Numbered from the stretch's first letter, positions 45,935-56,579 are shown. The stretch: DNA of 64,000 nucleotides from Bradyrhizobium sp. WD16 (GCF_024181725.1 NZ_CP028908.1:1302001-1366000), one strand, 5' to 3'. A program made the numbers and translations. The notes: generated by a model from the letters alone, not told the origin.

Positions 45935-48169
45935 TCACGCCATCAGGATCGGCCCTGGAGCGGCGATCGGCGCCGGCCGCGCGCCGCGCTGGGCGGCGAG
46001 CAGTTCGACGATCTCGTCGTTCGGCCGCGCCCTGCTGAACAGGAAGCCCTGGCCTTCGTGACACCCCTCGCTGCGCAGGCAGGCGAGCTCGGCCTCGGTC
46101 TCCACCCCTTCCGCGGTGATGGTGACGCCGAGGCCGCGGCCGAGACTGATGATCGAGCGGACGATTGCCTGGGCGTCGCGATTGCCGCCGAGGTCACGGA
46201 CGAAGGACTGGTCGATCTTGATCTTGTCGAAGGGAAAGCTGCGCAGATAGCTCAGCGACGAGTAGCCGGTGCCGAAATCATCCATCGAGATGCGCACCCC
46301 GAGCGCGCGCAGCGCATGGAGCGTCGAGATCACGTCGTCGCTTTTCTCCAGCAGCAGCGTCTCGGTGATTTCCAGCTCCAGCCGCTTCGGCGACAGGCCG
46401 GTCTGCTTGAGCGCATCGGTGACGCTGGAAAACAGGTTGCCGATCCGGAACTGGGCCGAAGACAGGTTGACGGCGACGCGCACGTCGTCGGGCCAGGTCG
46501 CGGCATCGGTGCAGGCGCGGCGCAGGATCAGCGAGCCGACCGCATTGATCAGGCCGGTTTCCTCGGCCACCGGAATGAACTCTCCCGGCGAGATCATGCC
46601 CCGTTCCGGATCAGGCCAGCGCACCAGCGCCTCGAAGCCGGTGATCCGGCCGGAGCGCAGATCGACCAGCGGCTGGTAATAGGGCCGCAGCAGGCCGCGG
46701 TCGATCGCCGCCCGCAGCTCGGTCTCGATCCGCCGCCGCGCCTGGGCGCTGGCGTCCATGCCTTTTTCGAAGAAGCTGTAGTTGCCGCGCGACTCCCGCT
46801 TGGCGCGCGACAGGGCCATGTCGGCATTCTTCAGCAGCCGCTCGGCGTCGTCGCCGTCGCCCGGCGCCAGCGCGATGCCGACGCTCGCCTGGATCACCAC
46901 CGACTGCTGCTGCAGCACGTAAGGCTGGCTGACGACGTCGAGCAGGCGCTTGGCCAGCATCACCGCATCCTCGAAGCGCCCGAGCTGCGCCTGCACGATG
47001 GCGAATTCGTCGGAGCCGAGGCGGGCGACGACATCCTCATCGCGCAGCGACGAGCGCAGCCGCTTGCTGACATTGCGCAGCAGCTCGTCGCCGATATCGT
47101 GGCCGAGCGTATCGTTGATGATCTTGAAGTTGTCGAGGTCGAGAAACAGAACGGCGGTGCGCTCGGCGCCGCGGCGGCCGCGGGTCAGGATCTCGTCGAG
47201 CCGCCGGCGCAGCAGGTTGCGGTTGGGCAGGCCGGTGAGGCCGTCGTGCTGGGCAATGAAATTCAGCCGCTCCTCGGCCCGCTTGCGCTCGGTGATGTCG
47301 ATCAGGGCGAGCAGGACCACCGGCTCGCCGTCGTTGATCAGGTGGCGCGAATAGATCGCGATGTCGATCAGCGTGCCGTCGGCCTTGACGTGCTTCCAGG
47401 TCCGGCCGCTGCCGATGTCGGCCTCGTGCCGCTCGAGCCAGGGCAGATCGGTCTCGAAGGCCTGGATCTGCTGCAGCGTCAGCCGCTCGAACTCGGCGCG
47501 CTCGTAGCCGTAATGGGCGATGGCCGCGTCGTTGACGCTGAGGATCTTGGCGTCGATCGGATCGCAGACGATCATCGGCACCGGATTGCCCTCGAACAGC
47601 AACCGGAACGAGGCTTCGCGCTGCTTCAGCTCGGTGATGTCGACCCGCAGGCCGATGACGCCGCCGTCGCTGGTCAGCCGCTCCTCGATCAGGATGCAGC
47701 GGCCGTCGGCGAGGATCTGCTCGTGGCGGCCATCGGGCCGCTCGAGCTTGCGCAGCCGCTCCTGCAGCCATTCCTCTTCGCGGCCCGCCGCCTCGACATA
47801 ATCGCCGCGCGCCACGCCGACCCGCAAGGTGTCCTCGAGCCTCGCACCGGGGACGAACAGGTCGGCGGTGCGACGATAGATTTCGGCGTATTTCTTGTTC
47901 CAGAGGATGTAGCGTCCCTCGCGGTCGAGGAAGACGATGCCCTCGGGCAAAAGGTCGATCGCTTCGCGCAGCCGCTCATGGGCGCGCTGGGCCTCGGCGA
48001 CCGCGGCGGCGGCTTCCTCGCGCATGCGTGCGACATCGTCGGCCGGCGCGCCACGGTCCGGGGGCCGGAGTTTGGGCGCAGCGCGCAATGTCCGGCGCGC
48101 AGCGGCCTGGCCACGTCCGTCCCTGCGCTTGACCTTGCCTTGTTGTTTATGTCGACGCTTCTTCAGCAT
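45935..48169 (-). CDS. PAS-PAS-GGDEF-EAL cyclic-di-GMP protein
   Basis: 744 residues from ATG 48169 (GGAG upstream). A very basic N-terminus (LKKRRHKQQGKVKRRDGRGQ) leads to two PAS domains (~65-310), a GGDEF domain whose signature reads RLGSDEF (Gly to Ser), and an EAL domain with FEALVRW, DDFGTGYSS and KIDQSF intact. It is soluble and probably senses a small ligand. The phosphodiesterase site looks complete; cyclase activity is uncertain. The frame is open a further 98 codons upstream without support. Confidence 0.9.
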   Translation of the reverse strand: MLKKRRHKQQGKVKRRDGRGQAAARRTLRAAPKLRPPDRGAPADDVARMREEAAAAVAEAQRAHERLREAIDLLPEGIVFLDREGRYILWNKKYAEIYRRTADLFVPGARLEDTLRVGVARGDYVEAAGREEEWLQERLRKLERPDGRHEQILADGRCILIEERLTSDGGVIGLRVDITELKQREASFRLLFEGNPVPMIVCDPIDAKILSVNDAAIAHYGYERAEFERLTLQQIQAFETDLPWLERHEADIGSGRTWKHVKADGTLIDIAIYSRHLINDGEPVVLLALIDITERKRAEERLNFIAQHDGLTGLPNRNLLRRRLDEILTRGRRGAERTAVLFLDLDNFKIINDTLGHDIGDELLRNVSKRLRSSLRDEDVVARLGSDEFAIVQAQLGRFEDAVMLAKRLLDVVSQPYVLQQQSVVIQASVGIALAPGDGDDAERLLKNADMALSRAKRESRGNYSFFEKGMDASAQARRRIETELRAAIDRGLLRPYYQPLVDLRSGRITGFEALVRWPDPERGMISPGEFIPVAEETGLINAVGSLILRRACTDAATWPDDVRVAVNLSSAQFRIGNLFSSVTDALKQTGLSPKRLELEITETLLLEKSDDVISTLHALRALGVRISMDDFGTGYSSLSYLRSFPFDKIKIDQSFVRDLGGNRDAQAIVRSIISLGRGLGVTITAEGVETEAELACLRSEGCHEGQGFLFSRARPNDEIVELLAAQRGARPAPIAAPGPILMA

Positions 48170-48501
48170 CCAAGCTCCGCCCGAGAATTCGTCATACTTA
48201 TGGGGCCAAGTCTCTGAAAAAACGGTATCTTGCCGGAGGTTCCCGGGATGATCCGGCAGTTTGTGCAGAATAGTGCCTCGGCCGGCATGCCCAACGACAA
48301 GGCAGAGGCCGCAGCGTCGACAAGTCGAAACTACACGCCTTCGTATAAAATCTAGGCGACAGGATCCACTCCAGCTGCGGTCTGCGGCCTCGTGTCGCCG
48401 AAACCACCGCCGGCTGCCCAAGAATCCACCGTCCCTGACACCCGTGATTAGAATTTGCGCCATGACGAGGGATGGTTAACGGTGCCTTGCGTGAGGCTCC
48501 G

Positions 48502-48521
48502 CGTTGGAAACGGGACACGAG
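48502..48521. repeat. Right-end fragment of a type-B palindrome
   Basis: CGTTGGAAACGGGACACGAG matches the right arm and end of type B. It lies in the leader of mepA. Confidence 0.4.
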
Positions 48522-48537
48522 CGTCGTGGGCGCTATA

Positions 48538-49494
48538 ATGACCGACATGAATCGGACCCTGATTCTGCTCGGCATCATCGCCGCCGCCCTGGCGCCACGG
48601 CCTTCCGCGGCCCAGGACAAGGGCACGCTCGATCCCAGGCCGCTGCCTGCGCTGGTCCATCCTGACGATCCCAAGACGGCGGCGAAGGAGCTGTTCGGCC
48701 GCAAGACCGCGCCCGCCGCGCTGCCGCCCCGCCCCATCGGCTTCTACGCCAAGGGATGCCTCGCCGGCGCCGAAGCATTGCCGATCACCGGCCCGAGCTG
48801 GCAGGTGATGCGGCTGTCGCGCAACCGCAACTGGGGCGCGCCGCAGCTGGTGACGATGCTGGAGCGGCTGTCGGCGGCGGCGCGCAAGGCGGCGGGCTGG
48901 CCCGGCCTGCTGGTCGGCGACATGTCGCAGCCGCGCGGCGGACCGATGCTGACCGGCCATGCCAGCCACCAGATCGGCCTCGACGCCGACATCTGGCTGA
49001 CGCCGATGCCGAGCCGGCTGCTGTCACGCAACGAGCGCGAGGAGATGTCGGCGACCAATGTGGTGGCGACGAACCGCCTCGATGTCGATCCCAGGGTCTG
49101 GACGCCGGGCCATCTCGCCGTGATCCGCGCCGCGGCGGAGGAGCCGCAGGTCGAGCGCATCTTCGTCAATGCCGCGATCAAGAAGGCGCTCTGCCGCGAG
49201 GCCAAGGGATTTCGCGGCTGGCTCGCCAAGGTGCGGCCGATGTACGGCCACGACTATCATTTTCATGTCCGGATGAAGTGTCCGGCGGGCGATACCGCAT
49301 GCACCGCCCAGGACCCGCCGCCCGAAGGCGAGGGCTGCGGCCACGAGCTCGACTACTGGTTCACCGACAAGGTGCTGCATCCCAAGCCGTCGCCGCTGCC
49401 GCCCAAACCCAAGCCGCCTTTGACCATGGCGGACCTGCCGAGCACGTGCCGCGAGGTGCTGACGTCACCCTCGGGATCAGGCAGCGCGGACTGA
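48538..49494 (+). CDS. mepA: Penicillin-insensitive murein endopeptidase MepA
   Basis: 318 residues with a signal peptide ([18 protein letters not shown]). Zinc-site motifs of the LAS metallopeptidases are intact: [10 protein letters not shown] and [11 protein letters not shown], and six or more cysteines suit the periplasm. It cleaves D-Ala-mDAP cross-links in peptidoglycan. ATG 48538 or 48547 are possible; the frame upstream to 48472 contains repeat debris. The 3' end overlaps the converging chemoreceptor gene by 18 bp. Confidence 0.92.
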   Translation: MTDMNRTLILLGIIAAALAPRPSAAQDKGTLDPRPLPALVHPDDPKTAAKELFGRKTAPAALPPRPIGFYAKGCLAGAEALPITGPSWQVMRLSRNRNWGAPQLVTMLERLSAAARKAAGWPGLLVGDMSQPRGGPMLTGHASHQIGLDADIWLTPMPSRLLSRNEREEMSATNVVATNRLDVDPRVWTPGHLAVIRAAAEEPQVERIFVNAAIKKALCREAKGFRGWLAKVRPMYGHDYHFHVRMKCPAGDTACTAQDPPPEGEGCGHELDYWFTDKVLHPKPSPLPPKPKPPLTMADLPSTCREVLTSPSGSGSAD

Positions 49495-51168
49495 GGCGAG
49501 AAAGCCCTCCACCTCGCGCTTGAGACGTGCGCTTTCCACCGACAGGGACTGCGCCGCGGACAGCACCTCCCCCGAGGCGGAGCCGGTTTCGCTCGCGCCC
49601 TGCTGCACGTCGACGATGTTGGAGGCGACCTGCTCGGTGCCGCGGGCGGCTTCCTCGACGTTGCGCGCGATCTCCTGGGTGGCGGCGCCCTGCTCCTCGA
49701 CCGCGGAGGCGATGGTCGCCGAAATTTCCGACATCCGGCCGATGGTCTCGCCGATCGCCTTGATGGCCTCGACCGACTCGTCCGTCGCCCCCTGAATGCC
49801 GGCGATCTGCTGGCTGATCTCGCCCGTGGCCCTGGCGGTCTGTTCGGCGAGCGCCTTGACCTCGGTGGCGACCACGGCGAAACCGCGGCCGGCCTCCCCG
49901 GCACGCGCCGCCTCGATGGTGGCGTTGAGCGCAAGCAGGTTGGTCTGGCCGGCGATGGTGTTGATCAATTCGACGACGTCGCCGATCCGCGCGGCGGCGC
50001 GGGCGAGTTCGGCAACCCGGTCATTGGTCCTGCGCGCCTGCTCCACCGCCTCACCGGCGATGCGCGCCGAGGCCTGCACCTGGCGGCCGATCTCGTCGAT
50101 CGAGGAGCCCATCTCCTCCGTCGCCGAGGCGACCGACTGCACATTGGCCGAGGCCTGCCCGGAGGCTGCCGCAACCGAGGCGGCGAGCTGCTGGGAATGT
50201 TCGGCCGTCGCCGTCAGCGTGCTCGCCGACGACTCGAGCTGGGTCGAGGCCGACGACACCATGTTGACGATCTCACCGACCGCCGCTTCGAACTGCCGGG
50301 TGATGGTATCGACCCGATGGCCGCGTTCGATCTTGGCCTCGGCCTCGACCGCAACCCTCTCGTCCGCCGCCTTCTTGGCGATCAGCGCATCCTTGAAGAT
50401 CTGCAGCGCCCGCGCGATCGAACCGATCTCGGTGTTTTCGCCGCGATGGGGCACGTCCGTCGTCAGGTCGCCGGCGCCGATCGCCTGCATCGGCGCGACG
50501 ATCGAGGCGATGCCGCGCGAGACGTCGCGCACGAGATAGATCGCCAGCAGGATGCCGCTCAGCGCCGCCGCGGCGATGAGCACCAGCATGGTCGCCAGCC
50601 CGGCCGCGTAGCTCGCACCGGCATCGACACCCGCCGTCTCGGCGCCCTTGTCGTTGAGGGCGATGTCCTTGGCCAGCACCGCGTCGGCCTTGGCGCCGAT
50701 CGGACTGATGGTCTCGCTGCCGAGCTGGTACGCCTCGCGCGCAACCCTGCCCGCCGCCTCGCGGGACAGCTTGAGCACCGGCTCGGCGCCCGCCTTGTAG
50801 GCCGTCCACAGCCTGGCCCATTCGTCATAGAGCGCGCGCTCCTCGGGGCTGGTAATCAGCTTCTCGTAGTCGGCCTGGATCTTCACGCCGCGCTCGGCGA
50901 TGCCGGCCATCATCTTCTCGACCGCGAGCTTGTCCTCGGATGTCTCGGACAGAATGTGCCTCAGCAGCCCGGCGCGATGGCTCAAGGTGGCGGCGCGAAG
51001 CTCGCCGAGCACCCGGACGCTGGGCAGCCAGTTGGTCTGGATGTCGACAGTGTTGCCGTTGATGGAGCGCATCTGGTGGACGGCGAACAGGCCGATCGCG
51101 AGCACGGCGACCAGCAGGACCAACACCACCCCGGTGATCTTGGCGCGGATGGAAAAGCGAGCAAACAT
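49477..51168 (-). CDS. Methyl-accepting chemotaxis protein
   Basis: 563 residues. First membrane helix (~8-30), periplasmic four-helix-bundle domain (~31-185), second helix (~190-212), HAMP (~213-265), and a signalling domain (~300-560) with the conserved hairpin tip [20 protein letters not shown], then [23 protein letters not shown] 51168 follows GAGG; an in-frame TTG lies four codons earlier. No C-terminal CheR pentapeptide is seen. The ligand is unknown. Confidence 0.93.
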   Translation of the reverse strand: MFARFSIRAKITGVVLVLLVAVLAIGLFAVHQMRSINGNTVDIQTNWLPSVRVLGELRAATLSHRAGLLRHILSETSEDKLAVEKMMAGIAERGVKIQADYEKLITSPEERALYDEWARLWTAYKAGAEPVLKLSREAAGRVAREAYQLGSETISPIGAKADAVLAKDIALNDKGAETAGVDAGASYAAGLATMLVLIAAAALSGILLAIYLVRDVSRGIASIVAPMQAIGAGDLTTDVPHRGENTEIGSIARALQIFKDALIAKKAADERVAVEAEAKIERGHRVDTITRQFEAAVGEIVNMVSSASTQLESSASTLTATAEHSQQLAASVAAASGQASANVQSVASATEEMGSSIDEIGRQVQASARIAGEAVEQARRTNDRVAELARAAARIGDVVELINTIAGQTNLLALNATIEAARAGEAGRGFAVVATEVKALAEQTARATGEISQQIAGIQGATDESVEAIKAIGETIGRMSEISATIASAVEEQGAATQEIARNVEEAARGTEQVASNIVDVQQGASETGSASGEVLSAAQSLSVESARLKREVEGFLASVRAA

Positions 51169-51284
51169 GGCAACCCTCAAAATAACCGGCTAAGCCTTAG
51201 GAACAAACGGTAGTTCAACCGGGTAAAATGAGTATGAACGCCGATCGCCGCGGGACTGCATCGGGCGTCTTTCGAGCTCGCGGT

Positions 51285-53303
51285 TCAGACAATCGCCCCG
51301 TGGGCCGCCGCCGCGGCCAGCGCCGATTTCTGCGCCTCCCTCGCCAGATAACCCGCTACCGCATCGGCCGGCATCGGCTTGGCAAAATAATAGCCCTGGA
51401 TCAGGTCGCAGCCGAGCCGGCGCAGGCTGTCGAGCTGCTCCCTGGTCTCGACGCCCTCGGCGACGCACGTAAGGTCCATGTCGGCGCACAGGCTGGCCAG
51501 CGACTTGACGATCTTGTTGCTCACCGCATTGTCGTTGATGTCGGCGACGAAGCTGCGGTCGATCTTGATCTTGTCGAGCGGCAGGCAGTGCACGTGGCTG
51601 AGCGATGAATAGCCGGTGCCGAAATCGTCCAGCGAAACGCCGCAGCCGATGGTCTTGAGCGCCGTCACCGCCTGCTGCGCCTGGGCGAAATCGAATGCCA
51701 CCGCGGTTTCGGTGATCTCGAAGTCGATGCGCCGCGGCGGCACCCCGCTGCCGTGGACCGTCGCGATCAATTGCAGCACGCCGTCCGGCGAGCAGATGTC
51801 CTGCGCGGAGAGATTGAACGACATCCGGATGTGGTCCGGCCAGGTCTTCACCGCCGCAAGGGCCTTCTCCAGCAGCACCTGGGTCAGGGAGCCGATCAGG
51901 CCGACGCGCTCGGCGGCAGGGATGAAATCCCCCGGCGACACCGGGCCGAGCTTGGGATTGTTCCAGCGCGCCAGCACCTCGAAGGCCTCGGTGCGCTCGG
52001 TCGCGGCGTCGACGATCGGCTGAAACGCCAGCGACATCTCCGCCCCGAGATCGGCGGCCTGCAGCAGATGTTCGATGATGCCGCGGCTGCGGATCTGGGC
52101 CTCGTGCTCCGCCGAGAAGATCACGGCATGGCCGCGCTGGTGCCGCTTGGCATGGTAGAGCGCGTAATCGGCGCATTCATACAACGCCTCCTCGGTATCG
52201 GCTGCCGACGGATAGAGCGCGAAGCCGATCGAACAGGAGATCGCCGCATGGGCGCCGTCGAGCTGATAGGGCAGCCGCACCGGATCGCCGATCGCCCGCC
52301 CGAGCGCCAGCAGATCGTCTTCGGTCGGATCGCCGCAGATCACCAGGCCGAATTCGTCGCCGCCCAATCGCGCCAGCAGCACCCGGCAGGCGCAGAAGCC
52401 GGCGCAGGCCTCGGCGATCCGGCGCCCCGCCTCGATCAGCACCCGGTCGCCGACGGTGTGGCCATAGGTGTCGTTGACCGGCTTGAAGCCGTCGAGGTCG
52501 ATGATCCCGACGGCCAGCCGCGTGCCGGCTGTTTCGGCCGCGGTGAAGGCGCCGTGGAGATCGGCGAAGAAGCGGCGCCGGTTCGGCAGTTCGGTCAGCG
52601 CATCGCGATTGGCGAGGTGGAAATTCTCGTCCGACAGAGCCTGGGTCTCAGCCTGCTTGGCGATCAGCGTCTTGCGGCTGGCGACGAGATCGGCGAAGTC
52701 GCGGTAATAGATGAACAGCACGGTGATCATCGCCGCCGAGACCAGTGCGTGATTGATGGCGACCGCCTTCAACGTCGGTTCGCCCTGAAGAAAGAAGAAC
52801 ACCACATAAGGCACGTTGACGACGAGCGTCACCCCGAGCGCCGCCGAGCGCAGATGCATCAGGCAGAAGATGCAGCCGATCACCGTGAGCGCGACATAGA
52901 AGGCCACCTGGCCCTTGGCGAAGGCGTCGCCATAGGGATAGAGGCTGAGCCCCCAGCAGACGAACGACGCCGCCAGCACGACGCCCAGCCGATTGGTCAG
53001 CCGCAGATAGCGCAGCACCTCCTCGTCCGAGCGCGGGACATCGCCCTGCTGCAGCCACCACACCATGCGGACGACGCAGAAGGCGCTCAAGGCCACGGGA
53101 ATGGCGACGGATTGCCAGGCCGGTGCCAGCGGCGCGAAGGTGAAGCAGACCGCCAGCGAATTGGTGACCAGGATAAAGTAGAGCAGCGGCACCTGCTTGA
53201 CGAACGCCTTGAACTGGGCGCGCATCAGGTCCGGGTTGTCATCGGGGATCCGAAACAACCGGCCCGCGGCGGCGGCTATCGACTTAACATTGGCAAGGCG
53301 CAT
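51285..53303 (-). CDS. Membrane-bound GGDEF-EAL protein
   Basis: 672 residues. About six N-terminal membrane helices (~38-205, MASE-like) precede a GGDEF domain with intact LGGDEF and an EAL domain whose signature reads EVL (AFEVLARW) while DDFGTGYSS and KIDRSF are kept. The catalytic Glu is retained, so phosphodiesterase activity is possible. It is encoded next to, but not coupled with, the chemoreceptor gene. A dual-function or one-sided c-di-GMP enzyme cannot be decided from sequence. Confidence 0.9.
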   Translation of the reverse strand: MRLANVKSIAAAAGRLFRIPDDNPDLMRAQFKAFVKQVPLLYFILVTNSLAVCFTFAPLAPAWQSVAIPVALSAFCVVRMVWWLQQGDVPRSDEEVLRYLRLTNRLGVVLAASFVCWGLSLYPYGDAFAKGQVAFYVALTVIGCIFCLMHLRSAALGVTLVVNVPYVVFFFLQGEPTLKAVAINHALVSAAMITVLFIYYRDFADLVASRKTLIAKQAETQALSDENFHLANRDALTELPNRRRFFADLHGAFTAAETAGTRLAVGIIDLDGFKPVNDTYGHTVGDRVLIEAGRRIAEACAGFCACRVLLARLGGDEFGLVICGDPTEDDLLALGRAIGDPVRLPYQLDGAHAAISCSIGFALYPSAADTEEALYECADYALYHAKRHQRGHAVIFSAEHEAQIRSRGIIEHLLQAADLGAEMSLAFQPIVDAATERTEAFEVLARWNNPKLGPVSPGDFIPAAERVGLIGSLTQVLLEKALAAVKTWPDHIRMSFNLSAQDICSPDGVLQLIATVHGSGVPPRRIDFEITETAVAFDFAQAQQAVTALKTIGCGVSLDDFGTGYSSLSHVHCLPLDKIKIDRSFVADINDNAVSNKIVKSLASLCADMDLTCVAEGVETREQLDSLRRLGCDLIQGYYFAKPMPADAVAGYLAREAQKSALAAAAAHGAIV

Positions 53304-53481
53304 CGAAGTCCCGCGTCCAATCGTGAAGACCCGACGACCCTAACGCCGACAGGTAAAGCCCACGTTAGGCGGGAATTTTCGGCAACGGGAGCGCAATACC
53401 GGCCGCGGAAAATTCAATGCGGCAACGGCGCCGCCGGTCATACACCGTTAGCCATGCCGACCGGCGGCGGCCGTCCGCCCG

Positions 53482-54237
53482 TCACAGCTTCAGCCGCAAC
53501 TCGGCGACATCGCCGCGAAAACGCGTAATCGAGACCTCGACCGCGTCGCCGCTGTCCGGATCGATATTGACGCTGGTGGCGTAGAGCACCGAGGCGCCGC
53601 GCGGAATGCGCAGCATCCGGCAGTCGATGCTGCTGGCGCGGTCGGCGCCGATGATGCTCTCCTGACGCTGCGGCACGATGCCGGTGCGGCTGCGGATCCA
53701 GTCCTGGACCGAGCCGCCGGAAAAACCGGCCATGACCGCCCTGACATCGACCCCGAACAGGAGCTGGCGAATCCAGCACACCGGGTCGTCGCCGAGCAGG
53801 CGGATCGTGGTGACCTCGCCGGCCGGCCGCTCGGTGACGAGCTTGTCGCAGATCTGGCGGGCCTCGCGCGAGGGCGTCTCGGCCACCGCGACCAGCTGGG
53901 TGCGCGGGTCGAGCCCGGCCGCGATCGCCGAGGCGGTGAAGCTCGCATGGATCGCGACACGATGGCTGAGCCGCTTGCGGGTGACGGTCGAGCGGCCGCC
54001 CCATCGGGTGGCGATGACGCCGCTGCGGCTGAGCTCCTCCAGCGACCGGCGGATGGTGTTGCGATGGACGCCGAACTCGGCGGCGAGCGTGCGCTCCGAC
54101 GGCAGGGGATCTCCCGGATCATACTGGTCGCGGATACGCCGCCGCAGCTCCCGTGCGATGTCGAGGTAGAGCGTGCGCTCCTTCGGGCCGGTCGTGGTCT
54201 CGTCCGGTTGTCGCTGGATCGATTGTCGCTGCATCAT
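53482..54237 (-). CDS. GntR-family regulator with UTRA domain (PhnF/HutC-like)
   Basis: 251 residues from ATG 54237. The winged helix-turn-helix (GDPLPSERTLAAEFGVHRNT, then IRRSLEELSRSGVI) is followed by a UTRA ligand-binding domain (~95-250). The open frame extends 59 codons upstream, but a perfect palindrome at 54255-54275 in that stretch looks like an operator, and AAGG precedes ATG 54237. It is divergent from the ABC transporter-dioxygenase operon and probably represses it until the substrate or a derivative binds. Confidence 0.87.
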   Translation of the reverse strand: MMQRQSIQRQPDETTTGPKERTLYLDIARELRRRIRDQYDPGDPLPSERTLAAEFGVHRNTIRRSLEELSRSGVIATRWGGRSTVTRKRLSHRVAIHASFTASAIAAGLDPRTQLVAVAETPSREARQICDKLVTERPAGEVTTIRLLGDDPVCWIRQLLFGVDVRAVMAGFSGGSVQDWIRSRTGIVPQRQESIIGADRASSIDCRMLRIPRGASVLYATSVNIDPDSGDAVEVSITRFRGDVAELRLKL

Positions 54238-54254
54238 GTGCGCCTTGTCGCGAT

Positions 54255-54275
54255 GGACCTCTGACACAGAGGTCC
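54255..54275. promoter_or_regulatory. Probable GntR operator
   Basis: A perfect inverted repeat, arms GGACCTCTG and CAGAGGTCC around ACA, 18 bp upstream of the gntR start. A weaker site, TGGTCTGTATCA (54345-54356), resembles PhnF/HutC half-sites and lies closer to the transporter operon. Confidence 0.65.
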
Positions 54276-54487
54276 GGCACGCCATAGCCGCAATCTGCGA
54301 CAGTCGTATTGCACGAGGCGCGACCGGCTCCGCCTGTGCACAACTGGTCTGTATCAGTTCAGCGGTCCTGGCGACGGCGAGCTCTTGATTTTCAGGTCTT
54401 CCGACAATCGTCATCCACTCATTACAAAATAGACACGCCGCTGTCGCCGGCCCCGGCTAACACGCCCGCATCGCATGGGGGTGCCAG

Positions 54488-55636
54488 GTGTCGCGGCTCG
54501 ATATTGTCGGAGTATCCAAATCCTTCGGCGCGGCGCCGGTGCTGCGCGGCGTCGACCTGACCATCGCCCGCGGCGAATTCCTGACCCTGCTCGGCCCCTC
54601 GGGCTGCGGCAAGACGACGTTGCTGCGGATCATCGCCGGCCTCGTCACCCCGGACAGCGGCGACGTCCTCGCCGACGGCGCCTCGATGCTGCGCACGCCG
54701 GCGGAAGACCGCCAGCTCGCCATGGTGTTCCAGAACTACGCGCTCTATCCGCATCTCACCGTCGGCGAGAACATCGCCCTGCCGCTGCAGATGCGGCGAA
54801 TGACCCGGCTACAGCGCGCCACCGCCCGCCTTCGCCTGTCGCCGCGCCTCAAGGCCGTGCAGCGCCAGATCGACGACGAGGTGCGCGCCATGGCCGCGAG
54901 CCTCGACCTTGCCGCCCAGGTGCAGCGCTATCCGGCCGAACTGTCCGGCGGCCAGCGTCAGCGCGTCGCCCTCGGCCGGGCTTTGGTGCGCAGGCCGCGG
55001 CTTCTCCTGATGGACGAACCGCTCTCCAGCCTGGACGCCCAGCTGCGCGTCCAGCTGCGCTCCGAATTGACCGCTCTGCACCGCGCCACGGGGGCGACTT
55101 TCATCTTCGTCACCCATGATCAGGCCGAGGCGATGACCATGTCCGACCGCATCGCGGTCGTGCTCGAGGGCGCCATCGCCCAGGTCGCCTCGCCCGCCGA
55201 GCTCTACGACAATCCCTGTTCGCTGGGCGTCGCCCGCTTCATCGGCACGCCGCGGATCAACACCATCCCTGTGCGCGTCGGCCCGGACGGCTGGCTGCGG
55301 ATCGGCGGACACAGCCTCGGGCAGCTCGATGCGACGTCGGGCGGACGGGCGCTCACCGCCGCGGTCCGCCCCGAGCATGTCGCCCTCGGCCGCGCCCATG
55401 GCCATTTCGCCGGCTGTGTCGTCGAGGTCGAACATCTCGGTTACGAGCGGCTGGTCCATGTCGAGACCGCGCTGGCGCGGATCATCGTGCGGATGACCGC
55501 CGACCAGGGCCCGGCGCCGCGCAACGGCGACGAGGTCGGCCTGCGCATCGACGACAGCCGCCTGCTGCTGTTCGACGGCGACGGCCGGCGTATCCAGGCG
55601 ACGCCGCTGTCGCGTCCGGCGCCGTCCTATGCCTGA
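54488..55636 (+). CDS. ABC transporter ATP-binding protein (UgpC/MsmK type)
   Basis: 382 residues. Walker A GPSGCGKTTLLRI, Q-loop MVFQNYALYP, signature LSGGQRQRVALGRAL, Walker B LLLMDEPLSSLD, switch His (THDQAE), then a C-terminal TOBE/MalK-type regulatory domain. An insert of ~25 residues (RLQRATARLRLSPRLKAVQR) lies between Q-loop and signature. The start is GTG 54488. The first gene of a five-gene operon; its stop overlaps the first permease start. Confidence 0.92.
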   Translation: MSRLDIVGVSKSFGAAPVLRGVDLTIARGEFLTLLGPSGCGKTTLLRIIAGLVTPDSGDVLADGASMLRTPAEDRQLAMVFQNYALYPHLTVGENIALPLQMRRMTRLQRATARLRLSPRLKAVQRQIDDEVRAMAASLDLAAQVQRYPAELSGGQRQRVALGRALVRRPRLLLMDEPLSSLDAQLRVQLRSELTALHRATGATFIFVTHDQAEAMTMSDRIAVVLEGAIAQVASPAELYDNPCSLGVARFIGTPRINTIPVRVGPDGWLRIGGHSLGQLDATSGGRALTAAVRPEHVALGRAHGHFAGCVVEVEHLGYERLVHVETALARIIVRMTADQGPAPRNGDEVGLRIDDSRLLLFDGDGRRIQATPLSRPAPSYA

Positions 55637-56579
55637 GCTCGTCGTCACATCCACGGCGCCGGCCGTCGCCGCGATCCGTAGCCGCCGCGTCGCCGTGCCG
55701 CTCGGCGAGAAGCTGCGGCGCATCCAGGGCGCGCTGATGGCCCTGCCGGCGGCCGTGCTGCTGGCGGCCTTCGTCCTCGTGCCGCTCGCGGCGGTGATCG
55801 CCATCGCCTTCACCGACTACCAGATGGGCCAGCCGCGCATCGGCTTCGTCGGGCTGCGCAACTTCGCCGAGCTCTTTACCGACCGCCCCTTCCTCGCCGC
55901 CGTCGGCAACAGCTTCATCTACGTCGCCATCGTCGTGCCGCTGACCATCGCGCTCGGCCTTTGCGTCGCCCTGCTGGTCGATGGCCTCGGCCACGGCCGC
56001 ACGTTCTACCGCACCGTCTATTTCCTGCCCTCGATCGTGGCGCTCGCCGCATCGAGCGTCGCCTGGCAGATGATTCTGCACCCGACCAACGGCCTCCTCA
56101 ACCAGACGCTGGCGCTGGTCGGCATCGCCGGCCCCAACTGGCTGAAAGATCCGGACTGGGCGCTGCCGGCGCTGGCGCTGATCGGCGTCTGGGAACGCCT
56201 CGGCTTTACCGCGGTGTTCTATCTCGCTGCGCTCTCCGACATGCCGCCGCAGCTCGGCGAGGCGGCGCGGATCGACGGCGCCGGCCGACCATGGGACCGC
56301 TTCTGGCTGGTGGTCTGGCCGCATCTGCGGCCGATGACCCTGTTCCTCACCGTCACCGCCAGCATCCATGCCTTCCAGGCCTTCGAGACGGTCGCGATCC
56401 TCACCCAGGGCGGACCGCAACGGTCGACCCAGCTGCTGCTCTACACCATCTATCAGGAGGCCTTCGTCTTCTTCCGCACCAGCTACGCCGCCACCGCGAC
56501 GCTGGTCCTCCTTTTGATTCTCGTCGCCTTCAGCGCGATGCAGTTCAAATCGCTGCGGCACAGGAGCGGCGCGGCATGA
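55629..56579 (+). CDS. ABC transporter permease (UgpA/MalF type)
   Basis: 316 residues and six main membrane helices. The EAA loop that contacts the ATPase is visible as LGEAARIDGAGRPWDRFWLV. It overlaps the ATPase gene by 8 bp and the second permease by 4 bp (ATGA), so the three are co-translated. It belongs to the carbohydrate-uptake (CUT1) group by family, although that group also takes up glycerol phosphates and phosphonate-like compounds. Confidence 0.92.
   Translation: MPELVVTSTAPAVAAIRSRRVAVPLGEKLRRIQGALMALPAAVLLAAFVLVPLAAVIAIAFTDYQMGQPRIGFVGLRNFAELFTDRPFLAAVGNSFIYVAIVVPLTIALGLCVALLVDGLGHGRTFYRTVYFLPSIVALAASSVAWQMILHPTNGLLNQTLALVGIAGPNWLKDPDWALPALALIGVWERLGFTAVFYLAALSDMPPQLGEAARIDGAGRPWDRFWLVVWPHLRPMTLFLTVTASIHAFQAFETVAILTQGGPQRSTQLLLYTIYQEAFVFFRTSYAATATLVLLLILVAFSAMQFKSLRHRSGAA

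Noticed and set aside
48472-48537. Upstream extension of mepA
   Set aside because: It encodes no signal peptide and contains the end of a type-B palindrome; the signal peptide begins at 48538/48547.
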